Positions 16,435 through 24,404 of a stretch of 64,000 nucleotides of DNA are shown here, piece by piece. This DNA comes from Dendrosporobacter quercicolus. GTDB lineage: Bacteria > Bacillota > Negativicutes > DSM-1736 > Dendrosporobacteraceae. The stretch covers positions 1 to 64,000 of the forward strand of contig NZ_FNHB01000001.1 in NCBI RefSeq assembly GCF_900104455.1. Direction: 5' to 3'. Positions within the stretch are counted from its first letter, which is position 1. Each line of letters begins with the position of its first letter. The translations under genes and the position numbers were made by a program. Under the pieces are notes generated by a model, which did no database searches, was not told where the DNA came from, and was given only the letters and a program-made list of their open reading frames with translations.

Positions 16435-16557
16435 ATGTCTGTTAAAATGACCGATATGGTATTCTGGATCTTCATACTTTTATATTTACTCATGTATTTC
16501 TATGAATTAAGCATTTTATCTGAATATAAGGAATTGTTTCATTTGCCTTTGTCGTAA
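16435..16557 (+). CDS. Small membrane peptide (40 residues)
   Basis: MSVKMTDMVFWIFILLYLLM starts a single membrane helix, followed by a charged tail ending HLPLS. A run of G (GGGGGGG) ends eight bases before ATG 16435. The composition is typical of small membrane proteins, but no family is recognised. No gene is seen from 16558 to 16707; an A-rich/T-rich hairpin near 16565-16590 may end its transcript. Confidence 0.5.
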   Translation: MSVKMTDMVFWIFILLYLLMYFYELSILSEYKELFHLPLS

Positions 16558-16707
16558 CGAACACGAAAAAAACGGTTCCCGGCTTTTTACAGTAAACGAA
16601 ATTAGTTCTTATGCACTCGGTTTGAACCGATTCACTGCCTGAATTGACTATACCAGTCCAAACGGAACGCAGGCGGAAGATTTATTGCGGCCGACGCCTT
16701 CGGTTCA

Positions 16708-16932
16708 TTAGTGAAGCTGCTTTCGTCTGCGGGAGAATAAGCCATTAATAACATCAATAATCGTAAAGTAGAAGAAAAATCCACAGATTACCTTTACAAT
16801 GAATTTGAGGCTGTCTAACAGCGCGGCGCAATAGTGCCATTCTTTGATAAAGGGAGTTATTAAAATCAGTACAGTTAAACCTAGCAAAGATAGAAGAAAT
16901 AATTGAGTAGCAGGATAATCTTTAAACATCAT
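16708..16932 (-). CDS. Small two-helix membrane protein
   Basis: A 74-residue protein. Two hydrophobic segments, QLFLLSLLGLTVLILI and FIVKVICGFFFYFTIIDVI, with a basic tail SRRRKQLH. The start is the first ATG of a tandem ATG-ATG at 16930-16932, because AAAGGAGG lies just upstream; a longer frame to 16965 would put the site inside the gene. Function unknown. Confidence 0.6.
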   Translation of the reverse strand: MMFKDYPATQLFLLSLLGLTVLILITPFIKEWHYCAALLDSLKFIVKVICGFFFYFTIIDVINGLFSRRRKQLH

Positions 16933-17096
16933 ACCCAACCTCCTTTTATTTACTTCTATTTTCATTATATTCTGAATTTATTGTTTTGTCTAATGGTAGG
17001 ATTTAATTATTTGCACTTATTATAGTATCCATAATATTTTTTCAGACTTAAGCCAATGATATCATTACCGGCCAGATAAAAAAGAGGTGTACGTGG

Positions 17097-17333
17097 ATGA
17101 TATTGGATAAAGTTATTGAGGATATTAAAAAGCTTGAAGTAACCGGCAATTTTATTAATAATGTAATGTATGCTTTTGAGAATTATAAATTTGGCGGTGA
17201 AATTGAAGTAACCATCATTAAAGATTCGGAAACGTCCTATCAAGTCAATGTGAAGGCAAATGCCGACCGACATACAATTAAAATAAACACGAAACATGAA
17301 AAAACTACTGCAGTGCAGGAGCGCAGGCAATAG
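17097..17333 (+). CDS. Small cytoplasmic protein of unknown function
   Basis: A 78-residue soluble protein, no signal or membrane segment. It is predicted helix (residues 1-28, ILDKVIEDIKKLEVTGNF) then beta strands (GGEIEVTIIKD, YQVNVKANAD, HTIKINTK). AGAGGTG precedes ATG 17097. It is followed by a region of repeats and terminators. I cannot name it. Confidence 0.6.
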   Translation: MILDKVIEDIKKLEVTGNFINNVMYAFENYKFGGEIEVTIIKDSETSYQVNVKANADRHTIKINTKHEKTTAVQERRQ

Positions 17334-17373
17334 GATAACTGCCTGAAAAAGCAGGCGCTGAATGCGGGCAGCC

Positions 17374-17411
17374 TTTCTAAAAAAATTCTAAAAGTTGGCG
17401 ATTATGATAGA
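17374..17411 (+). promoter_or_regulatory. Repeat copy 1: promoter-like element with paired TTCTAAAA boxes
   Basis: TTCTAAAA occurs twice 11 nt apart, followed by TTGGCG and TTATGATAGA. A near-identical element lies 194 nt downstream at 17568-17606. The one-turn spacing of the boxes suggests an activator site; TATGAT is a plausible -10. Confidence 0.45.
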
Positions 17412-17502
17412 ATCATGCAAAACAACAGAGTGCTCAACCGCTTTCTGTTCAAATAAACCTACCCTCTATTTCCGTCTGCCCTACGGGTGGGCGGATTTTT
17501 TT
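17412..17502 (+). ncRNA. Candidate small RNA unit 1
   Basis: Starts just after repeat copy 1 and ends in a good terminator: an 11-bp stem 17471-17481/17485-17495 with loop TAC, then seven T. A 13-codon frame (MQNNRVLNRFLFK) begins at 17415 with no ribosome site, so a non-coding product of about 90 nt is more likely. Confidence 0.4.
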
Positions 17503-17567
17503 ATCCGGTAAACGCAGCGGTGTAAAAAAATCATTGTCCGTTTAGTCACTTTTTTAACGACCAGCAT

Positions 17568-17606
17568 TTTCTAAAAAAGTTCTAAAAATTGGTGGTTATG
17601 ATTAGA
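17568..17606 (+). promoter_or_regulatory. Repeat copy 2: promoter-like element
   Basis: Matches copy 1 at 17374-17411 over more than 30 nt with four substitutions and one extra T after TTATGAT. The paired TTCTAAAA boxes and the TATGAT are preserved. Confidence 0.45.
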
Positions 17607-17673
17607 GACGACTCCTCCCATATATGAATAATGATTTTTGTGGCCTCAGTAATCTGCTGAGGCTTCTTTTTTT
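17607..17673 (+). ncRNA. Candidate small RNA unit 2, with CTCCTCCC segment
   Basis: About 70 nt from repeat copy 2 to a terminator (GCCTCAG/CTGAGGC at 17643-17663, then TTCTTTTTTT). Near its 5' end it carries ACTCCTCCC, complementary to Shine-Dalgarno sequences, a feature of C-rich regulatory RNAs in Firmicutes. No frame of note. From 17674 to 17846 there are further hairpins (for example GCCTAAGGC) but no gene I can support. Confidence 0.4.
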
Positions 17674-17846
17674 ACCGGAAGGATAGCTTCCACCTTAAAA
17701 ATAAGTTTGAAAGTTTTCGCCGCAAAGCGAAGTTTGACTGGTATGGCCAGGCAAGTCAGTCTTTGCTTTAGTATCCATGATTGTGCCGGAACCGGCCTAA
17801 GGCTGGCGCATAAAAAAGCCGGAGCTTGTAATATACGGAGATAAAT

Positions 17847-17892
17847 ATACAATATATAGTCGCAAACAGCTTAAAATAACACCATATTTAGT
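17847..17892 (+). promoter_or_regulatory. Tandem NrdR boxes upstream of nrdD
   Basis: ATACAATATATAGT at 17847-17860 and ACACCATATTTAGT at 17879-17892 both fit the NrdR box (ACACNATATNTNGT type). Their centres are 32 nt apart, about three helical turns, the usual arrangement for cooperative NrdR binding. They lie just upstream of the nrdD promoter. Confidence 0.8.
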
Positions 17893-17902
17893 ATTTTGTT
17901 CT

Positions 17903-17931
17903 TTGGTACGAATTGGTTAATGTGATAGAAT
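17903..17931 (+). promoter_or_regulatory. Promoter of nrdDG
   Basis: TTGGTA (17903-17908), 17 bases, TAGAAT (17926-17931). It lies directly downstream of the two NrdR boxes. Confidence 0.6.
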
Positions 17932-17994
17932 ATATTCAGACATTTGATGAGTTGTGCTATTGGATAATGGAAGTAGGAGATGGAGTTGGCAATC

Positions 17995-20400
17995 ATGAAT
18001 AATTTACTGGTAATCAAGCGCGATGGCCGTAAAAGTGAATTTCATACGGTGAAGGTCTATGATGCGATTCAAAAAGCCTATACGGAGAATTTTGATGGTA
18101 TTGTCGATACCAAGAAGGTCAAAGCATTAACCGAGAAGGTCGTTTCTTTGATTACCGAGTCGGGAAAACAAAGTATTTCAGTTGAAGAGATTCAGGATAT
18201 TGTCGAAGATGTGCTAATTCGATCCCGGGAAGTGGCAGTAGCCAAAAAATATATTGGCTACCGGGCGCAGCGCACACAGATCCGTGAAGCCAATATGCGC
18301 CTGATGCTGGAATATAAAGATATTACCTTTAAGGATGCGGAGCAGGTGGATAGCAAACGGGAGAATGCCAATGTGGACGGCAATACCGCAATGGGGACAA
18401 TGCTGCAGTATGGTGCTACCGGTTCTAAACAATTTGTTATCCACCATATTTTAAAAAACGCTCACGCTTTGGCGCATCAAGAGGGTGTCATTCATATTCA
18501 TGATATGGATTTTGAGGCGATTGGCACGTTGACTTGCTGCCAGATTGATATTCATAAGCTGTTTAAGAATGGTTTTTCTACCGGACACGGGCATTTGCGG
18601 GAACCTCAGGACATTATGAGTTATGCCGCTTTAGCGGCCATTGCCATTCAAAGCAATCAGAATGATCAACATGGCGGACAGTCTATTCCTAATTTTGATT
18701 ACGGGCTGGCGCCAGGTGTTGCCAAGACTTTTGTAAGACTTTACAAGGACAATCTGACCAAAGCGGTGATGCTTCAGTTTGACTCTTTGCCGGAGGCCGC
18801 GGTTGAGGCGATTGTAGAGAAAGTCGTGGACCCGTACCAGGAAAACGCAGAATTCCCGCGGATCGGCGAGACACACTATGCGTTGTACCGGGAGTCTGAG
18901 ACGGTTAGACTGAGAGCAGCTTTGCAGGAGGCCGGCGTCGAGCTGGACGAGATGCGGACCGTCAGACTGCAAACCACGGTTTACCGGTTTGCCAGAAATG
19001 AAACAATGAAAAAGACATACCAGGCAATGGAAGGCTTTCTGCATAATCTTAACACGATGCATTCACGGGCCGGAGCGCAGGTGCCGTTTAGCAGCGTGAA
19101 TTTCGGCACAGATGTGTCACCTGAAGGCAAACTGGTGGCGGAACAGTTTTTGTTATCGGTCGAGCGGGGGCTGGGCAATGGTGAAACGGCAATATTTCCG
19201 ATCAGCATCTTCAAGGTGAAGGAAGGGATAAATTACAATCCGCAGGACCCCAATTATGATTTGTTTAAGCTGTCCTGCCGCGTATCCGCTAAACGGCTGT
19301 TCCCCAATTTTGTTTTTTTGGATGCTCCATTCAATTTGCAGTATTATCAACCGGGGCGGCCTGAAACGGAAGTAGCGACTATGGGGTGCCGTACCCGCGT
19401 GGTTGGCTCAGTGTTTCCGGAGTCGGACGGAATTGTGTTTGGGCGCGGCAATCTATCGTTTACCAGTATCAATCTGCCGCGGCTGGGAATTAAATACGGG
19501 ATAGCCCGCGGTGAGCGTGAGCAGCCTGATCTGACCGGGTTTTACCGGGATTTGGATGAGGTTATCGATTTGGTTATTGCTCAGTTGCTAGAGCGGTATG
19601 AAATCCAGAAGAATAAAAAGGTAAAAAATTTTCCTTTTCTGATGGGTCAAAATATCTGGTATGGAGCCGAGCAGCTGAACTGGGAGGACCGCCTCGAAGA
19701 GGTCATTAAACACGGCACACTGACTGCCGGTTTCATTGGCCTGGCGGAAACGTTAAAGGCGTTAACCGGCAGCCATCACGGCGAAACGGCAGAGGCTCAG
19801 AATTTAGGCCTGGAGATTATCGGCCATCTGCGCCGCAGAATGGATGAGGCCGCCAATGCTTATCAGCTTAACTTTTCGCTGATTGCCACACCGGCGGAAG
19901 GTTTGTCCGGGCGGTTTGTAAAAATTGATCATACGAAATTCGGCGGTATTCCGGGAGTAACCGACCGGGAATACTATACGAACGGTTTTCATATTCCGGT
20001 GTATTTCCCAATCAGCGCCAGCCGCAAAATCGAGCTGGAAGCCCCCTATCATGCTTTTACCAATGCCGGACATATTACTTATATCGAATTAGATGGCGAT
20101 ATGACCAAAAATCCTGATGCTTTTGAGCTGGTTGTGCGTAAAATGAAAGAATCGAATATTGGCTATGGTTCAATTAATCATCCGGTGGACCGTGACCCGG
20201 CTTGTGGCTTTACCGGTGTCATTGGCGATATTTGTCCCAAATGCGGCCGCAAAGAACAAGGGCCGGGCAGCATGCCCTTCGAACGGATTCGTCGTATTAC
20301 CGGCTATCTGGTAGGAACGATGGAGAAATGGAATAACGGTAAACGAGCTGAAGAAAAAGACCGGGTTAAGCATCTGGATGGCCGGAAAACTCATGCTTAA
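17995..20400 (+). CDS. nrdD: Anaerobic ribonucleoside-triphosphate reductase, class III
   Basis: Reduces ribonucleoside triphosphates to deoxy forms under anoxia, using a glycyl radical made by NrdG. The 801-residue chain has an N-terminal ATP-cone (residues about 3-90, starting LLVIKRDGRKSEF) that senses ATP/dATP, the large barrel domain (HIHDMDFEAIGTLTCCQIDI, GNLSFTSINLPRLG), a C-terminal zinc site CGFTGVIGDICPKCG and the glycyl-radical loop RITGYLVG near the end. ATG 17995 has a GGAG site at a proper distance; ATG 17980 sits too close to AGGAG to be preferred. It overlaps nrdG by a few bases, so the two are co-translated. Twin NrdR boxes predict repression when deoxynucleotides are plentiful. 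Confidence 0.97.
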   Translation: MNNLLVIKRDGRKSEFHTVKVYDAIQKAYTENFDGIVDTKKVKALTEKVVSLITESGKQSISVEEIQDIVEDVLIRSREVAVAKKYIGYRAQRTQIREANMRLMLEYKDITFKDAEQVDSKRENANVDGNTAMGTMLQYGATGSKQFVIHHILKNAHALAHQEGVIHIHDMDFEAIGTLTCCQIDIHKLFKNGFSTGHGHLREPQDIMSYAALAAIAIQSNQNDQHGGQSIPNFDYGLAPGVAKTFVRLYKDNLTKAVMLQFDSLPEAAVEAIVEKVVDPYQENAEFPRIGETHYALYRESETVRLRAALQEAGVELDEMRTVRLQTTVYRFARNETMKKTYQAMEGFLHNLNTMHSRAGAQVPFSSVNFGTDVSPEGKLVAEQFLLSVERGLGNGETAIFPISIFKVKEGINYNPQDPNYDLFKLSCRVSAKRLFPNFVFLDAPFNLQYYQPGRPETEVATMGCRTRVVGSVFPESDGIVFGRGNLSFTSINLPRLGIKYGIARGEREQPDLTGFYRDLDEVIDLVIAQLLERYEIQKNKKVKNFPFLMGQNIWYGAEQLNWEDRLEEVIKHGTLTAGFIGLAETLKALTGSHHGETAEAQNLGLEIIGHLRRRMDEAANAYQLNFSLIATPAEGLSGRFVKIDHTKFGGIPGVTDREYYTNGFHIPVYFPISASRKIELEAPYHAFTNAGHITYIELDGDMTKNPDAFELVVRKMKESNIGYGSINHPVDRDPACGFTGVIGDICPKCGRKEQGPGSMPFERIRRITGYLVGTMEKWNNGKRAEEKDRVKHLDGRKTHA

Positions 20401-20896
20401 CCTGCGTCTGGCCGCTGACATTACCATTGATTCTGTGGTGGATGGACCCGGGCTGCGCACCGTTGTGTGGTGTCAGGGCTGTGTTCATCAATGCCCGGAA
20501 TGCCATAATCCTGCGACTCACTGCCCAACCGGCGGATTTGAAAAAACGGTTTCGGCAATTATTCGGGAAATACTGGCAGTTCCAATGCAGTCAGGCGTAA
20601 CATTTTCCGGCGGGGAGCCGATGCTGCAGGCGAAAAGCTGTGCGGCAGTTGCCCGGGCATTAAAAGAACAAGGCCGGAATATTTGGTGTTATACGGGCTT
20701 CACTTTCGAGGAATTGCTGGAGCAGCCGGAGTGTGTGCAATTTCTCAATCATATTGATGTGCTGGTGGATGGCAAATTTGTTCCGGAAATGAAAAGCTAT
20801 AATTTGCCGTTTCGGGGTTCCGCCAATCAGCGTCTGATCGCTGTTCCTGAAAGTTTAAGGAGAAAACAAGCTGTTTTGCTGAGACATTCCCTTTAG
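20393..20896 (+). CDS. nrdG: Anaerobic RNR activating protein (radical SAM)
   Basis: Installs the glycyl radical on NrdD using S-adenosylmethionine and a [4Fe-4S] cluster. The 167-residue protein has the cluster motif CVHQCPEC (Cx3Cx2C) preceded by DGPGLRTVVWCQGC, then FSGGEP, the SAM-binding GGE motif. It starts within the last codons of nrdD; ATG 20393 overlaps the nrdD stop, and ATG 20378 is an equally legal alternative that would add five residues. Length is typical for NrdG. Confidence 0.95.
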   Translation: MLNLRLAADITIDSVVDGPGLRTVVWCQGCVHQCPECHNPATHCPTGGFEKTVSAIIREILAVPMQSGVTFSGGEPMLQAKSCAAVARALKEQGRNIWCYTGFTFEELLEQPECVQFLNHIDVLVDGKFVPEMKSYNLPFRGSANQRLIAVPESLRRKQAVLLRHSL

Positions 20897-20907
20897 GAGA
20901 TGAGTAC

Positions 20908-21474
20908 ATGGGTGCTAAAATTAAAATAGCGGCTATCGGTGATTCGATTACTTACGGCTACCCTTTTGGCCCGGCTTTTTCCTGGTTAAACTCTATTGGC
21001 AACCACGGGCGCCGGGCGGTGGCCAACCGGGGCGTATGCGGCGATACAACCAGCGGAATGTTGAAGCGGTTTGCAGCCGATGTGCTTGCCGTCAAACCGC
21101 ACTATACGTTTATTCTTGGCGGAACCAATGACGCCTGTAGCAAAGCTGCAGCCAGTCTGGTTGAAAACAATATTGTTAAAATGACTGAGCTGGCTGTTAA
21201 CGAGGGTATTAAACCGGTCATTGGTATCCCAGTTCCCTCTCTCAGTCCGGTTGAAGAGGAAATTTTGCATACGTATCGTCTCAGAATGTATGAATATGCC
21301 CGTACAGCAGGAATCTGTTATGTTGACTTTTATGCCGCTTTCCAGGCCTATGCCGCCCGTAATGCCTGGCAAAACTTATATGTCGATGAGTTACACCCCA
21401 GTCAAACAGGATACCGGCTAATGGGGGAGACTGCAAGCGGATTTTTTGGGAGGTTAACCCCGGAAGTTGATTAG
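20908..21474 (+). CDS. SGNH/GDSL hydrolase
   Basis: A 188-residue esterase-like protein without signal peptide. The four family blocks are present: GDSITYGYP (catalytic serine, near residue 13), GVCGDTTSGM (glycine block), GGTNDA (asparagine block) and DELHPSQTGYRLM (catalytic aspartate and histidine). The substrate is unknown: acyl ester, lysophospholipid or acetylated sugar. A TTAGGAGATG site precedes ATG 20908, 11 nt after nrdG, so it probably shares the nrdDG transcript, though a functional link is not evident. Confidence 0.9.
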   Translation: MGAKIKIAAIGDSITYGYPFGPAFSWLNSIGNHGRRAVANRGVCGDTTSGMLKRFAADVLAVKPHYTFILGGTNDACSKAAASLVENNIVKMTELAVNEGIKPVIGIPVPSLSPVEEEILHTYRLRMYEYARTAGICYVDFYAAFQAYAARNAWQNLYVDELHPSQTGYRLMGETASGFFGRLTPEVD

Positions 21475-21514
21475 TGGCCGGCCAAGTCTAAAGCCGGGGG
21501 CTGAATTGCGTGAG

Positions 21515-21610
21515 CTTTTACGTCCGGCAAGGCGAAGGAGCCGCACAGATCGGCAAGATGTAAGGCGATGACAACGCGTACGAAAAAGGCTACGCTGTCT
21601 AAGCTGAGAT
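21515..21610. repeat. Dispersed structured repeat, copy A
   Basis: Shares the core CGAAGGAGCCG and following GTAAGG...CAACG layout with copy B at 30932-31020. Flanking arms TTTTACG and CGTACGAAAA can pair around the core. See findings. Confidence 0.5.
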
Positions 21611-21660
21611 TTAACTTTGTCAAGCACTAGCTATGCCGCCGTATGATATTTGAAGATTTT

Positions 21661-21692
21661 AAGGCCTGCCCAACCGGCGGGCTGTTTTTTTA
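21661..21692 (+). terminator. Rho-independent terminator
   Basis: GCCTGCC/GGCGGGC stem (one G-U), loop CAACC, then a T-run. The intergenic stretch 21475-21982 otherwise holds repeat copy A, a promoter and a hairpin, and no gene. Confidence 0.7.
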
Positions 21693-21790
21693 TCCTTGCT
21701 TTAGGTGCGCCAGGGGTGGCTTACCGGCGACGATGCAAATTACTGTAGTTTTCAGTGGGGCCAATGAATGGCGCAGGCCGGATATCGTCG

Positions 21791-21820
21791 TTGACGGAAA
21801 TAGCAGAAATTTGTTATAAT
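21791..21820 (+). promoter_or_regulatory. Sigma-A promoter of the arsAB genes
   Basis: TTGACG (21791-21796), 18 bases, TATAAT (21815-21820). About 40 nt downstream a perfect 11-bp hairpin (21861-21871/21880-21890) lies in the leader; it lacks a T-run, so it may stabilise the mRNA or be part of an unrecognised switch. Confidence 0.7.
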
Positions 21821-21982
21821 GACATCGTTTGATATAGATGGTTAAATGTAGTGTATAGGGCGGGAAGGCTGAACTGATACAGCCTTCCCGTTGGGAATAC
21901 ATAAGACTGTTTTGGGGGATTTTTGGGTGTTGTGAAAAGGTCTTTCTTTTAATTATGCCAGTCAAGAACAATGGAGGGCGAA

Positions 21983-23071
21983 ATGAATTTATTACATGAC
22001 ACATTAGCTAAAATTACTCCGCTTAACCTTGAGGTAATGGAAGGGGTGCAGGAGCGCCTTGACCGCCTGAGCAAACCGCGAGGCAGTTTGGGCCGGCTGG
22101 AGGATATGGTCAAGCAATATGCCGGAATTACCGGCGAGACTGAGCCTAAGGCGCCGCGTAGCTGTATGGTGGTGACTTCAGCCGACCATGGGGTAGCGAA
22201 GCATGGCATTAGCGCCTATCCTGTTGAGACTACGATGCATATGACTGCCAATTACCTGGTCTCCAAAGGTGCGAGCGCCAATGCCTTCGCCAATTTTTGC
22301 GGCGCCGATATGGTGGTTGTTGATATGGGGATAGCCGGTGATTTATCTGATGTGCCGGGGTTGTGGCAGCGAAAGATTGCTTATGGTACGAACGACTTTA
22401 CCCAAGGTCCGGCAATGAGCTATGAACAAGCAGTGCAGGCGATAGAAACCGGTATTGACATTGTCAATTGCAAGGCGCAGGAAGGTTATCGCTGCTTTAG
22501 CCTTGGCGAAATGGGGATTGGCAATACAACCGCCAGTGCGGCTATTGTCGCCGCTTTTACCGGCCTGTCGCCGGAGACGGTTACCGGCCGGGGTACGGGC
22601 ATTTCCGATAGCCGGATGAAGGTGAAGATTGAAGTTGTTCGCCAGGCGTTAACGGTAAACCATCCGGATAAAGCAGACGGAATTGATGTACTGGCCAAAG
22701 TGGGCGGCTTTGAGATCGGCGCTTTGACCGGGGTGATTCTGGGCGCGGCCGCAAACCGGTGCGCCGTTGTTATTGACGGACTAAATACAACTGCAGCGGC
22801 TTTAATTGCCGCTGCAATTAATCCGTTGAGTAAGAAATACATGTTTGCCTCCCATTTGTCCGGTGAACCTGCCCATATCATTGCCCTGAATTATCTGAAC
22901 TTGCAGGCTTGCCTGGATATGGGCGTGCGGCTGGGTGAAGCGATTGGGGCATCAATGGTGGTTGATATGCTGAGTGTTTCCATTAAGCTGCTGCAACATA
23001 TGACCTCGTTTGACCAGTCCGGGCTAGTAAAAGCCGCTATCCCGGGAGGAGGACGTTGTAATGCTGGATGA
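21983..23071 (+). CDS. arsA: CobT-family phosphoribosyltransferase, first of a tandem pair (ArsA-like)
   Basis: Attaches ribose phosphate from nicotinate mononucleotide to the lower base of a cobamide. The 362-residue protein is a full-length CobT homologue: SKPRGSLGRLEDM, ADHGVAKHGISAYP, FSLGEMGIGNTT and the active-site RLGEAIGA near residue 312. It departs from classical CobT at the GGAAIN segment (here SKGASANAF) and after the catalytic glutamate (EAIGAS for EGTGAA). A second CobT homologue follows with an 11-nt overlap. In Sporomusa ovata such a pair, ArsAB, acts as a heterodimer that activates phenol and p-cresol; I infer the same here. ATG 21983 follows GGAGGG. Plain cobT is the alternative name; which subunit is A or B is inferred from order. 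Confidence 0.82.
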   Translation: MNLLHDTLAKITPLNLEVMEGVQERLDRLSKPRGSLGRLEDMVKQYAGITGETEPKAPRSCMVVTSADHGVAKHGISAYPVETTMHMTANYLVSKGASANAFANFCGADMVVVDMGIAGDLSDVPGLWQRKIAYGTNDFTQGPAMSYEQAVQAIETGIDIVNCKAQEGYRCFSLGEMGIGNTTASAAIVAAFTGLSPETVTGRGTGISDSRMKVKIEVVRQALTVNHPDKADGIDVLAKVGGFEIGALTGVILGAAANRCAVVIDGLNTTAAALIAAAINPLSKKYMFASHLSGEPAHIIALNYLNLQACLDMGVRLGEAIGASMVVDMLSVSIKLLQHMTSFDQSGLVKAAIPGGGRCNAG

Positions 23072-24155
23072 GACCATTTCACAGATTAAACCTTTAGATC
23101 AGGCAGCTATGGAAAAATGCCAGTTAAGAATTGATAATTTAACCAAACCGCTGGCCAGCCTGCAATCGTTTGAATACTTAATCAGGAAAATCGCCGGCGT
23201 TACCGGTAACGCGCGGCCGCGGTCCTTAAAGAAGAGTATCGTCTTAATGGGCGGCGATCATGGCGTGAGCGCGGAAGGAGTTAGTGATTGCCCGCAGGAA
23301 GTAACAGCTCAAATGATGGAAACTTTTTGCCGGGGCGGCGCGGCCATCAATGTGTTCGCGCAGCATGTGGAGGCTGATTTAGTGCTGGTGGACATTGGCG
23401 TAGCTGCCGAACTGCCGCATAGTGTCTGCCTGCATGATAAAAAAGTCGCCTATGGAACAAAAAATTTGGCGGAGCAGCCGGCCATGACCCGTGGTCAAGC
23501 CCTGCAGGCGATTAACGCCGGGATTAAAATAGCGCTTGCTGAAACGGAAAAGGGGATAGGCGTGCTGGGACTGGGCGAAATGGGGATTGCCGGCACAACT
23601 GCGGCTACGGCAATTGTGGCCTGTTATGCGGAGCAAAGTGTAGCGGAATTAACAGGCTACGGAACGGGTGTTGCCGATACGATCCTGAATAAAAAAGTTC
23701 AGGTGATTAAAGCTGCCCTGGCGGTAAATCAGCCGGAGGCAAATGATCCGTTGGATGTACTAAGTAAAGTCGGCGGCTTTGAAATTGCAGGACTGGCTGG
23801 CGTAATCCTGGGCGCCGCCGCCGGCAGGGCGGTAATTGTGCTGGATGGCCTGGTCACGACTGCGGCCGCCTTAATTGCCGTTAAGCTGGCGCCGCAAGTG
23901 AAAGATTATCTGATTGGTTCTCATTATTCGGTTGAGCCGGCGCACAAAGCAGCTTTAACCATAATTGATGTCCCGGCCTATTTGTATCTTGATATGCGGT
24001 TAGGCGAAGGAACTGGAGCCGCTATGGGGATGTCGCTGATCAACGCCGCTCTGCATGTCATGAATGATATGAAAACGTTCGGTGAAGCCGAAGTGGCGGT
24101 GGCGCAGGATGGGCCGGGGGCGCTAAAGCAAAGTAAAGATGTCCGGGATGAGTAA
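23061..24155 (+). CDS. arsB: CobT-family phosphoribosyltransferase, second of a tandem pair (ArsB-like)
   Basis: A 364-residue paralogue of the preceding gene, overlapping it by 11 nt and so translationally coupled. It is nearer to classical CobT: TKPLASLQSFEYL, GGDHGVSAEGVSD, GGAAINVFA, LGEMGIAGTT, KVGGFEIAG and RLGEGTGAAMG with the catalytic glutamate. Two complete but different CobT-like chains side by side match the ArsAB arrangement that makes phenolic cobamides in Sporomusa. A fused or duplicated enzyme with a benzimidazole substrate cannot be excluded. The gene ends just before a hairpin (24213-24242). Confidence 0.82.
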   Translation: MLDETISQIKPLDQAAMEKCQLRIDNLTKPLASLQSFEYLIRKIAGVTGNARPRSLKKSIVLMGGDHGVSAEGVSDCPQEVTAQMMETFCRGGAAINVFAQHVEADLVLVDIGVAAELPHSVCLHDKKVAYGTKNLAEQPAMTRGQALQAINAGIKIALAETEKGIGVLGLGEMGIAGTTAATAIVACYAEQSVAELTGYGTGVADTILNKKVQVIKAALAVNQPEANDPLDVLSKVGGFEIAGLAGVILGAAAGRAVIVLDGLVTTAAALIAVKLAPQVKDYLIGSHYSVEPAHKAALTIIDVPAYLYLDMRLGEGTGAAMGMSLINAALHVMNDMKTFGEAEVAVAQDGPGALKQSKDVRDE

Positions 24156-24212
24156 CGGCCGTTTACCAGCTGGCTGTACCCTCCCGTCATCATCATAATG
24201 GTATTGGAAGTC

Positions 24213-24242
24213 GCCCAGTTGTAAATAAGCCTGCAACTGGGC
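24213..24242. terminator. Hairpin after arsAB
   Basis: GCCCAGTTG/CAACTGGGC, 9-bp perfect stem, 12-nt loop, no T-run. Possibly a weak terminator or 3' stabiliser. Confidence 0.45.
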
Positions 24243-24404
24243 ATGACTATTAAGGGGATAAATTGGAGCAATAATTTAAAATAATAAGCTATGAATTTAG
24301 GGTTGCGGCGACAGGATTTATTTTTTTTATCCGGAAACCAATAAATGATTATATTTTGGCATAAAGTGAGCAAAGCTGGATAAGAGCCGGATGGAGGAAA
24401 CCAT

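Noticed and set aside
17660-17800. c-di-GMP riboswitch
   Set aside because: CGCAAAGC and GGCCAGGCAAG recall parts of it, but the required order and the conserved GGGCAAACC block are absent.
17646-17852. 68-residue minus-strand frame
   Set aside because: It runs through hairpins and a terminator, has no ribosome site and no sensible protein character.
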